Shown here piece by piece: positions 45,601 through 52,586 of a DNA stretch of 64,000 nucleotides (position 1 is its first letter; the number at the start of each line of letters is the position of its first letter). Position numbers and translations under genes: made by a program. Source of the DNA: Ancylomarina sp. 16SWW S1-10-2 (GTDB lineage: Bacteria > Bacteroidota > Bacteroidia > Bacteroidales > Marinifilaceae); the NCBI RefSeq assembly GCF_009669305.1, contig NZ_SADB01000002.1:1-64000 (forward strand), in the 5' to 3' direction. The notes under the pieces were generated by a model. It did not search any database, was not told the origin of the DNA, and worked only from the letters and a program-made list of their open reading frames with translations.

Positions 45601-45735
45601 GTAAACCGCAGATTTAGCAGCTTGTGTGCCAAAGTCATTTTCGATAAATGTAGCTACACCAATAGAAATAGCAAAAGCTGCAATTAAAGTTCCCATCATT
45701 TGCATTGAGAAGAGAAAATTGAATCGTTTTTTCAT
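42676..45735 (-). CDS. Fused System II cytochrome c synthase CcsBA
   Basis: A 1019-aa membrane protein joining ResB/CcsB and CcsA. The N-terminal part has the first helices, a large periplasmic domain (about 110-420) and a helix (MVTYFGYFLMIVGMAWSLLASG); a ~200-residue periplasmic region follows with a possible second signal-like helix (ILVLALGGSLTTYAQ), and the C-terminal part is CcsA with the heme-handling WWD motif (WANESWGRYWGWDPKETWA) and conserved His (NPE...HLSWMNPE; HVAIITGSYG). It moves heme across the membrane and attaches it to CXXCH or, in NrfI-type members, CXXCK sites. It is divergent from nrfHA, which suggests shared control. Confidence 0.93.
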   Translation of the reverse strand: MKKRFNFLFSMQMMGTLIAAFAISIGVATFIENDFGTQAAKSAVYNATWFEILLFFIAINLIANIKRYKLYTKKKWSMGLFHLAFIIILIGSGITRYVGYEGSMHIREGKTSSQITTTDNYVNIIVEGEGEKAEESTKLNMSSLSSVNINENLSLNNKDIELSLKHYIPNASTSLIKEAGGIPVITFVSSSDSQMQSMQTFTLDYNSNKTIGENVFAFGNEETEQATNFSYTDRLRMKSPYSITELNMMGTDTIKLESNKWHIISPRKLYDINGIHLIIKDFFPSAKYKYVSTPDKKAPTVLIFNIKSGEQEKELIVKGFKNYVGTPEKTQINGLDVSVSYGSMLIDLPFSIQLNDFQLKRYPGSKSPSSFASEVTLIDTLNAVKKDYRIYMNKILKYRGFRFYQSSYDGDEGGTILSVNHDHLGMMVTYFGYFLMIVGMAWSLLASGTRFRALSKMKSKSLKTILILVLALGGSLTTYAQNQKRTEVPLEQAKHFGELVVQDNTGRFEPVNTLASEVIRKISKKSRIDGLNADQVFLSMIIDPQNWEETPLIKVSNSDLINEIGGSGKYASFNSFLDASGQYKLRKKVRDAYSRKPANRTSYDKEIISVDERVNVSYMVFSGEFLKLFPDPQDSNHAWYQPKEFIQVKGKDSLFIKNSISLLSQAMTSKDYDSVDTYIKGIKKFQKTHGKNVMPSENKLKTEILYNKVNIFKRLFPYYLLIGFILIIALVAKIIKPNMSIKWLFRISFAILSVAFLIHTIGLGARWYISGHAPWSNGFESMTYVAWACLLAGFLFTRKSKFALAATSLLAGLSLFVAHLSWMNPEITNLVPVLKSYWLTIHVAIITGSYGFLALAAILGMISLSLMILKNKKNETRIDTTVLELSRINEMTMIIGLYTLTIGTILGGIWANESWGRYWGWDPKETWALVSVLVYSFVLHMRHIPGLKSIFTFNLASIWAYSSILMTYFGVNYYLAGLHSYAKGDPIPIPNWVYYTIGILIALSIAAYYNYRKYKAVEK

Positions 45736-46469
45736 ATAATAATATCTGTAATAGAACCTTTTATGTTTATATGGGATGGAAATAATTTTTTTATGGACTT
45801 GAATATAAGATTTTCATTTTAATAGAACTATAAAAAATAGACATTTCAGAAAATAGTCTTGCACTAATTAGATGGGCACAATAGGATAATTTGCTTATTA
45901 AGAATGGAACTAATTAGTAGTCTGTTAGATAGATCTTTGTTTTTCCTAAATAATTGATATTCAGTTAAAGAAAGAGTATTCGTGTTTTAAATAATGAGTT
46001 TTAATAAGCCTTGTTTTTGTTGAAATACATCTTTGTACTCTTTAGTATTGTAAATGATGTAAAATATTAGGAACTTGAATGACAGTTTGTTGGGTTTCGT
46101 TTTGTAATGAAAAATAGAAGCTTTTATTCCTTTTACAAATTTAAATTAGAATTGATATTTAGGTTTAATATTGTTTCGTAGGCTTAGATTGTAAGCAGTA
46201 GACATCAATTACATGATGTCGGAATGTATAATGTTTACGGTAGTTTAAATTATTCAAAAGGTGAATTTATGTTTGGTTCACATAGTCATGTTATTAAGCG
46301 TTTGTTTTAATCTTTATGTGAGATTGTATGAAAGTCAATTTGGCAAAATTCCAAACAGGTGATCGATGACGATAGTATTAAAACCTAATTATCTAAAATG
46401 ATTTGATCTTTTTGATCGTTTATAAAAGGCGAGGATAGTAATTTTTAGTCACAATGAATCTAATAGCCA
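45736..46469. promoter_or_regulatory. 734 bp divergent control region of ccsBA and nrfHA
   Basis: No gene is visible. A 13 bp palindrome GATCtttttGATC at 46405-46417 lies 52 bp before the nrfH start and could be a CRP/FNR-type or other regulator site; it is not a clean FNR box (TTGATnnnnATCAA). The region is unusually long for this chromosome and may hold a leader or small RNA that I cannot see. Confidence 0.35.
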
Positions 46470-47063
46470 ATGGTAAAACTATTCAAATTATTAAGCCCTC
46501 CACCAAAATGGAGATTCCCCGTGATGATTGTCTTGGGTGCTTTTGTCGGCTTAGCTATTCATGTGCTTTATTTGTCAAAGGCACTGTCTTATCTTTCTGA
46601 TGAACCTAAAACTTGTGTCAATTGCCATGTTATGGCTCCGCAATATGCGACCTATCAGCACAGTTCGCATCGTGAAGTTGCCACATGTAACGACTGTCAT
46701 GTACCGCACAATAATGTGGTTAATAAGTATTTATTTAAGGCAAAAGACGGTTTAAGGCATGCATCAATATTTGCCTTAAGAATGGAACCAGAGGTCATCT
46801 TTATTTTGGATGAAGGAAGCGAAGTCGTTCATAATAACTGCATTCGTTGTCATAGTCAAACATTGACCGATCCTAAATTAGCAACTCAAGTTCCACAGCA
46901 CACGCAGAATACTCAAGATAGAGCGTGTTGGGAGTGTCATAGGGAAGTACCGCATGGAAGGGTTAATAGTCTTTCGAGTGTTCCAAACGCACGAGTTCCT
47001 GTACCTTCAAGTCCAATACCCGATTGGATGAAAGAATATTTAAATGAAACTGATACCAAATAA
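46470..47063 (+). CDS. nrfH: Cytochrome c nitrite reductase small subunit
   Basis: A 197-aa NapC/NirT-family tetraheme protein. One N-terminal membrane helix (about 16-36) and four CXXCH sites at Cys49, Cys73, Cys124 and Cys153. It takes electrons from menaquinol and passes them to NrfA. It lies 16 bp before nrfA and is certainly in the same operon. The length (about 150-200) is normal for NrfH; the C-terminal proline-rich tail (VPVPSSPIPDW) is a Bacteroidota feature. Confidence 0.96.
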   Translation: MVKLFKLLSPPPKWRFPVMIVLGAFVGLAIHVLYLSKALSYLSDEPKTCVNCHVMAPQYATYQHSSHREVATCNDCHVPHNNVVNKYLFKAKDGLRHASIFALRMEPEVIFILDEGSEVVHNNCIRCHSQTLTDPKLATQVPQHTQNTQDRACWECHREVPHGRVNSLSSVPNARVPVPSSPIPDWMKEYLNETDTK

Positions 47064-47079
47064 ATCTAAAAAATAAACT

Positions 47080-48591
47080 ATGAAGCCTATAAATGAATCT
47101 GTAAAAAGAAAACCGATGTTAGGGTGGCTTATTTTCGTAACTTCTCTAATTGTTGTTTTCTTGTTGGGAATTTTGGCTAATTCCATAATGGAAAGAAGAG
47201 CTGAATCTGTTTTTGCTTATATACCGCAGGTTAATTATAATCAGTGGGAGCCTCGTAATGAGGTTTGGGGTGAGAATTTCCCTCGCGAATTTGAAACTTA
47301 TTATAATACTAAGGATACTTCATTTAGAAGTAAATATAATGGTAATGCAATGATTGACATGCTAGAAGTTGATCCTAGATTGGTTGTGCTTTGGGCAGGT
47401 TATAGCTTTTCAAAAGAATACAACCAAGCACGTGGTCACTACTATGCAGTTAAAGATGTGAGAAATATTTTACGAACTGGTGGACCTGTAGATGAAAATG
47501 ATGGTCCTATGCCAGCAACTTGTTGGACTTGTAAGGGTCCTGATGTACCTCGTTTGATGAACGAAATTGGGGTTGCGGAATTTTATAAAGGCAAGTGGGC
47601 CGGAAAAGGTCACGAAGTTGTAAACCCAATTGGTTGTGGTGATTGTCACGATTCTGAAACAATGAATTTGAAAATCACTCGTCCAGCTTTAGTTGAAGCT
47701 TTTCAACGTCAAGGAAAAGATATCGAAGAGGCAACTCATCAAGAGATGCGTTCTTTAGTATGTGCCCAGTGTCACGTTGAGTACTATTTTGATAAGAAAC
47801 GAGTAGAAGGAGCAAATTATTTGACTTTACCTTGGGATAATGGAACTACCGCAGAGGCAATGGAAGAATATTACGACAATATTAATTTTTCGGATTGGAC
47901 TCATCAGTTGAGTAGGACTCCTATGTTGAAAGCACAGCACCCTGGTTACGAAATATATTCAATGGGTATTCATGCCGATCGTGGTGTTGCTTGTGCAGAC
48001 TGTCATATGCCATATAAATCAGAAGGCGGACAGAAATTTACTGATCATCATATTCAATCTCCATTAAATAATGTTGCCAACTCATGTCAGGTTTGTCATC
48101 GTGAAGAAACTGAGAAGTTGATCAAGAATGTTTATACACGTCAGGATCAGATTATTGAAAATCGTGATAAATTGGAAGAACTATTGGTTCGTGCTCACGT
48201 TGAAGCTAAGAAAGCCTGGGATTTGGGCGCTACAGAAGATGAGATGAAGCCTGTATTAATGGATATTCGTCACGGACAATGGCGTTGGGATTATGCAGCG
48301 GCTTCTCATGGTGGATCTTTCCATGCTCCAACAGAAATAGGCCGTGTGATTTCTACAGGTATTGTTCAGGCTCAAGAAGCTAGACTTTCCTTAGCTCGAA
48401 TATTTGCGAAGTACGATTTTAACAAGGAAGTTGCTTATCCTGATATCACTACAAAAGCCAAAGCTCAGAAATATATTGGTTTGGATATGGATAAGTTGAA
48501 TAAGGAAAAAGCAGATTTTAAGAAGAATCTTATTCCTAAGTGGGAAAAGAAAGCTGAGGAGCGTGAAAGTACTTATCAGGTTAAGAAATAA
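47080..48591 (+). CDS. nrfA: Ammonia-forming cytochrome c nitrite reductase
   Basis: A 503-aa pentaheme enzyme with an N-terminal membrane anchor or uncleaved signal (about 13-35). Heme 1 is bound by Cys148-W-T-Cys151-Lys152, the CXXCK site typical of catalytic NrfA; the other four are CXXCH at 186, 228, 305 and 336. Distal His residues are in HGGSFHAPTE. It reduces nitrite to ammonium with six electrons in the periplasm, supplied by NrfH. The CXXCK heme needs a dedicated synthase, and Ccs genes lie on both sides. A terminator follows. Confidence 0.98.
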   Translation: MKPINESVKRKPMLGWLIFVTSLIVVFLLGILANSIMERRAESVFAYIPQVNYNQWEPRNEVWGENFPREFETYYNTKDTSFRSKYNGNAMIDMLEVDPRLVVLWAGYSFSKEYNQARGHYYAVKDVRNILRTGGPVDENDGPMPATCWTCKGPDVPRLMNEIGVAEFYKGKWAGKGHEVVNPIGCGDCHDSETMNLKITRPALVEAFQRQGKDIEEATHQEMRSLVCAQCHVEYYFDKKRVEGANYLTLPWDNGTTAEAMEEYYDNINFSDWTHQLSRTPMLKAQHPGYEIYSMGIHADRGVACADCHMPYKSEGGQKFTDHHIQSPLNNVANSCQVCHREETEKLIKNVYTRQDQIIENRDKLEELLVRAHVEAKKAWDLGATEDEMKPVLMDIRHGQWRWDYAAASHGGSFHAPTEIGRVISTGIVQAQEARLSLARIFAKYDFNKEVAYPDITTKAKAQKYIGLDMDKLNKEKADFKKNLIPKWEKKAEERESTYQVKK

Positions 48592-48607
48592 TATGAGATA
48601 GATATTT

Positions 48608-48646
48608 ATTAAAATGCTGCCCAATTTGGGTAGCATTTTTTCTATA
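48608..48646 (+). terminator. Terminator after nrfA
   Basis: Stem aaaatgct.cccaa/ttggg.agcatttt followed by a T-run. It separates nrfA from the downstream ccsB-ccsA genes, which therefore need read-through or a promoter in the repeat region. Confidence 0.75.
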
Positions 48647-48670
48647 TTTTAGATAATTGATACCAATATG

Positions 48671-48846
48671 GGTAAAGCCTGAGAAATTGATTATTTGCTC
48701 CGTTCCTATTTAGGTAAAGCTTAAAAAATTGCTTTTTTGTTTCATTCCTATTTAGGTAAAGCTCAACAAATTGATTTTTTGCTTCATTCCTATTTAGGTA
48801 AAGCTCAACAAATTGATTTTTTGTTTCATTCCTATTTAGGTAAAGT
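48671..48846. repeat. 42 bp tandem repeat array (four units plus a partial fifth)
   Basis: Units start at 48671, 48713, 48755 and 48797, each opening with ggtaaagc and closing with ttcctattta; a fifth starts at 48839 for about 8 bases. The third and fourth units are almost identical; the first is the most diverged. The period is a multiple of three, so a frame runs through and codes for FHSYLGKAQQIDFL-type repeats, but it is probably not translated as part of CcsB. Each unit holds the short palindrome CCTA..TAGG. No spacer variation, so it is not a CRISPR. Confidence 0.93.
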
Positions 48847-48898
48847 AAAAAATGATATTAAGAAAATTGAATTCCAAAAGTCTAATTATATACGTCAT

Positions 48899-50128
48899 AT
48901 GTCAATAAAGAAACCTATTTGGCAGCAGCCTTGGGGATATGCTGAGAGCTTCACTATTTTATTTGGTATTTTATGTATTGGATTTGGATTCGAGTTGGTT
49001 TTGCCCCAAACGCCATCGACTCTAGTATTTCCCATAAATATCATATTAGGATCCTGCTTATTTGTTCTCATAATTCTTTATCATTTCTTTTTTAGGAAGA
49101 CTAAGATCCATTCTTTTCTGTCGAGTATTCCATTGACTATAAGTTTAATTTCGGTGCTTGGTATTCTCGTTATTATAATGGGAATTCTACCTCAAATTCC
49201 AAGTGGTCAGAATGGTTTGGTTCAGCAATTGGGCTTTAATCAAATGACGAGCTCTTATCCATTTTTAATGATCAATCTTTTTTTGTTGATTATTCTTGGC
49301 TTCGTCAGTTTAAAAAAGACATTCCCATTTAAGCTTAAAAATTGGGGATTTATATTTAGTCATTGGGGATTATGGATTGTAATTTTTGCGGGTGGTTTAG
49401 GTTCTGGTGATTTGCGTCGATTAAAAATGGATGTGTATGAACATAAAATGGAATGGCGTTCTTACGACGAGCAAAATCGGTATTATGAAATGCCATTGGC
49501 TATAAAGCTCAACGATTTTCAAATTGATGAGTTTAATCCGAAGTTGGCTATTGTGGAAAATGAATCTGGGGAATTGTACGAGGCTCAAAAGCCATCAATG
49601 ATCATGATAGAAAAAGGCTTAGTCTGCGATTTGCAAACTTGGAAGGTTAAGGTGGAAGAATTCTATGTCACATCGGGTAGGGCAGGCAATCGATATTACA
49701 AACTATCTGATTTTGGTGCTGCTCCAGCTGCCAAGGTTCAAGTTATATCAGCACAGAATGATACTTTAAAAGGGTGGATATCTTGTGGTAGTTTCAATCG
49801 TCCACACGAATCATTAAAACTTAACGATGAACTTTCTTTGGTGATGACTGTTCCTGAGCCTAAACGTTTTTATTCTGATGTTACATTTATGACACCCGAT
49901 GGTAAAAAACGTGATGTTGTGCTTGAGGTAAATAAACCTGTCACCGTAAACGGATGGAAAATATATCAATTGAGTTATGACGATAAGATGGGTCGGTATT
50001 CCGATAAATCGATTTTAGAACTTGTACGCGATCCATGGCAACCCTATGTTTATTTAGGCGTCTTTATGATGATGATTGGTGCTATCTATATGTTTTGGAA
50101 GGGACGAGAAGCAAAAATAGAGTCATGA
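48899..50128 (+). CDS. ccsB: System II cytochrome c biogenesis protein, ResB/CcsB type
   Basis: I choose the ATG at 48899 (MSIKKPIWQQPWGYAES, 409 aa). An upstream in-frame ATG at 48737 would translate the 42 bp repeats, which look non-coding. Four hydrophobic helices (SFTILFGILCIGFGFEL; INIILGSCLFVLIILYHF; ISLISVLGILVIIMGI; LMINLFLLIILGFV) come before a large periplasmic domain, and a last helix (VYLGVFMMMIGAIYMFW) follows. It chaperones heme and apocytochrome together with CcsA encoded 69 bp further on. Context points to service of NrfHA. Confidence 0.88.
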   Translation: MSIKKPIWQQPWGYAESFTILFGILCIGFGFELVLPQTPSTLVFPINIILGSCLFVLIILYHFFFRKTKIHSFLSSIPLTISLISVLGILVIIMGILPQIPSGQNGLVQQLGFNQMTSSYPFLMINLFLLIILGFVSLKKTFPFKLKNWGFIFSHWGLWIVIFAGGLGSGDLRRLKMDVYEHKMEWRSYDEQNRYYEMPLAIKLNDFQIDEFNPKLAIVENESGELYEAQKPSMIMIEKGLVCDLQTWKVKVEEFYVTSGRAGNRYYKLSDFGAAPAAKVQVISAQNDTLKGWISCGSFNRPHESLKLNDELSLVMTVPEPKRFYSDVTFMTPDGKKRDVVLEVNKPVTVNGWKIYQLSYDDKMGRYSDKSILELVRDPWQPYVYLGVFMMMIGAIYMFWKGREAKIES

Positions 50129-50150
50129 GTAATAAATAACTTTAGGCACT

Positions 50151-50180
50151 CATAAATACTTATAAATACTTATAAATACT
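50151..50180. repeat. Three 10 bp direct repeats between ccsB and ccsA
   Basis: The unit ataaatact with its preceding base is repeated three times with a period of 10, just before the ccsA start at 50198. Confidence 0.7.
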
Positions 50181-50197
50181 CTTTAATTCATTATACC

Positions 50198-50974
50198 ATG
50201 ATTTGGTCCAACTTTATATTCGTTTTACTTAGCAGCACTTTATTGTGGTTATTAGCTCTTGTGCTATACAAAAAGGAGCTTTTAAAACGATTATTCATCA
50301 TTCTAGGAATTACATGCATAGGTGCTTTTATTGTTTTCTTATGGATTAAGTTAGAACGACCACCCTTACGGACTCTTGGTGAAACACGTTTGTTGTACGC
50401 GTTTTTTCTTCCAGTCATTGGCATGATAACCTATATGCGTTGGCGTTACAATTGGATGCTTTTCTACAGCTTGGGTTTAGCTTTACTTTTCCTTGGAATA
50501 AACTACATACATCCCGAAAATTACTCTAAAACCCTTATGCCAGCTCTTCAGAGTCCTTGGTTCGTACCGCATGTAGTTGTGTATATTTTTGCCTATGCCT
50601 TTTTGGCTGCATCATCTTTGGTTGCTGTTCGTGGTTTGTATCAACATTATTATAAATCACTAGATCGTAAAGTCATGCTTATGGCTGATAATTTGGTGTA
50701 CCTAGGTTTTGCCTTCTTAAGTTTAGGTTTACTCTTTGGTGCCTTGTGGGCAAAAGAAGCTTGGGGGCACTATTGGACTTGGGATCCTAAAGAAACATGG
50801 GCTTTTATCACCTGGTTAGGGTATTTGATCTATATCCATCGCCGTTACCATATGCCGAACGTATTTAAATCATCACTTTGGATTCTTGCCCTAGCTTTTG
50901 TGATTCTGCTGGTCTGTTGGTTTGGAGTCAACTATTTACCATCGGCACAATTCTCCGTTCATACCTATAGTTAG
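50198..50974 (+). CDS. ccsA: System II cytochrome c synthase subunit CcsA
   Basis: A 258-aa membrane protein with about eight helices. The WWD heme-binding loop is WAKEAWGHYWTWDPKETWAF, flanked by conserved His (WFVPHVVVYIFAYAF and RRYHMPN regions). With CcsB it makes the holocytochrome c synthase. It is the last gene of the nrf-ccs group; the next gene, a KAP NTPase, is unrelated. Confidence 0.93.
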   Translation: MIWSNFIFVLLSSTLLWLLALVLYKKELLKRLFIILGITCIGAFIVFLWIKLERPPLRTLGETRLLYAFFLPVIGMITYMRWRYNWMLFYSLGLALLFLGINYIHPENYSKTLMPALQSPWFVPHVVVYIFAYAFLAASSLVAVRGLYQHYYKSLDRKVMLMADNLVYLGFAFLSLGLLFGALWAKEAWGHYWTWDPKETWAFITWLGYLIYIHRRYHMPNVFKSSLWILALAFVILLVCWFGVNYLPSAQFSVHTYS

Positions 50975-51056
50975 CCATCTTAAGTTTACTGATGATTGTG
51001 TTATTTTATTTATTAAATTTATGTTTCGTTAAGTGAAACGTAATTTTAATAAACTC

Positions 51057-52478
51057 ATGGCAGAAGATCTCATTCAAGTTGCAGAAGAAATTTCATTAGA
51101 ACCAGAAATAAAGGTAATTCCAATTGATAAATCACTTCTAGATTTTTATAATCACCTGAGCTATAATGAAAGAATCATCTTCTCTGCAAAATTTGGTGAT
51201 GGTAAAACATACTTTTTGAATAAGTTCTTTGAGGAACACAAAGATGAATTTGAAGCTATTAGGATTTTCCCAGTCAATTATCAGGTTGCAGATAATAAAG
51301 ATATCTTCGAGTTAATCAAGAAAGATATTCTAATTCATTTGTTAGCAAATGATTTAATAGAGGATGAAGATTTCTTTGATGAAAGTATTTACGCTCAAAA
51401 CTATCTGTTTAATAATGGAGCTGATATTATTCTTGATATTTTAAGTGATGTTCCAGCAGTTAAAGTTCCTGCCAAAATCATTCAGAAATCTCTTAAGCAT
51501 CTAAAGAAATATAAAGATGATAAAACCGACTTTAAAGCTAGTAAAAGCGAACTAATAGAAAAATACCTTTCAAAATTTGAGCAAGAAACTGGTGTAGCTG
51601 AGTATGATTCTATTTCAGAGTTGATTACAAGGATTATTAAAGCAATTCAGAAAAAGGGAAAGAAAGTTGTCTTAGTTATTGATGATTTAGATCGAATAGA
51701 CCCTGCCCATCTTTTTAGAATTCTTAATGTTTTAACTGCTCATATCGATAGGAAAGTTGTTTTGCTAAAAGAGATTGAAGTTGGAGTTGGTAATAACAAG
51801 TTTAATTTCGATCATATTATTACTGTTTTCGATATTGAGAATGTGAGGACCATTTTTCATCATTTGTATGGATCTGGGACTGATTTCAATGGATATATTA
51901 CAAAATTTGTGACAAGGCAGGAATTTAAATATACATTAGAACAAATATCATATGACTTCGTTAATGCTTCATTATCTGCTTTATTTCAGATTCCTAAAGA
52001 ATTCCTTCTTAATATGAAACCTGTTAAAGCTGCTATAGAGAGGTTAAGTATTCGTGAAAAAGTTAGACTAATTACTAATATAGACGAAGAAATAATAGAT
52101 GTAAATTTAGTAAATAAGGATGTCCAGATATCATCTGTTAATTCATTTACAAGATTTTTAGTGATTCTCAAACGATTAAATTTAAATTTCATATCTGTTT
52201 CCAGCCCATTATATGGTGGAAATTTAAATCACTTTATGTCGATTATTGGAGTTGCAATGTATTTTAGTGAAAATTGCAATATTGGTACAGACATAATTAA
52301 TATTCCTACCTCTAAAGGTGCAAGTAGCTACACTAGAATTGCAATTAATAAGCATATTGTAGGTGATCTAGTGGTGAATTTAACATTTGATAATATTGAT
52401 GTGAGAAATTCAGGTGATGTATTATATGACGAATTAAAAATACTTAATCAAAAATTTTCAGCTTATATTAAGGCGTGA
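51057..52478 (+). CDS. KAP-family P-loop NTPase
   Basis: A ~473-aa protein from the ATG at 51057; a GTG at 51033 would add eight residues. Walker A is FGDGKTYF, Walker B is KKVVLVIDDLDRIDPAHLFRILN, as in KAP NTPases. No transmembrane helices are inserted in the P-loop domain, unlike many KAP proteins. The C-terminal ~200 residues have no motif I know. KAP proteins are widespread in mobile DNA and several act in anti-phage defence, so a defence role is possible. It stands alone between ccsA and alaS. Confidence 0.82.
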   Translation: MAEDLIQVAEEISLEPEIKVIPIDKSLLDFYNHLSYNERIIFSAKFGDGKTYFLNKFFEEHKDEFEAIRIFPVNYQVADNKDIFELIKKDILIHLLANDLIEDEDFFDESIYAQNYLFNNGADIILDILSDVPAVKVPAKIIQKSLKHLKKYKDDKTDFKASKSELIEKYLSKFEQETGVAEYDSISELITRIIKAIQKKGKKVVLVIDDLDRIDPAHLFRILNVLTAHIDRKVVLLKEIEVGVGNNKFNFDHIITVFDIENVRTIFHHLYGSGTDFNGYITKFVTRQEFKYTLEQISYDFVNASLSALFQIPKEFLLNMKPVKAAIERLSIREKVRLITNIDEEIIDVNLVNKDVQISSVNSFTRFLVILKRLNLNFISVSSPLYGGNLNHFMSIIGVAMYFSENCNIGTDIINIPTSKGASSYTRIAINKHIVGDLVVNLTFDNIDVRNSGDVLYDELKILNQKFSAYIKA

Positions 52479-52528
52479 TTTATCAATCATATTTCATCTG
52501 TGAAAATCAGCGTCAAAACTATAATAAA

Positions 52529-52563
52529 ACAAAAGCGACCACCATTGGGCAGTCGCTTTTTAG
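52529..52563 (-). terminator. Terminator of alaS
   Basis: Stem aaaagcgac/gtcgctttt around ~12 bases, about 25 bp after the stop at 52587. Confidence 0.75.
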
Positions 52564-52586
52564 ATATCTAAAATTAAAGCTTGAGA

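Noticed and set aside
46405-46417. Canonical FNR box before nrfH
   Set aside because: The half-sites GATC/GATC and the T5 spacer do not fit TTGATnnnnATCAA; kept only as an unnamed palindrome.
48671-48846. CRISPR array
   Set aside because: The units abut directly with a 42 bp period and have no variable spacers or cas genes nearby.
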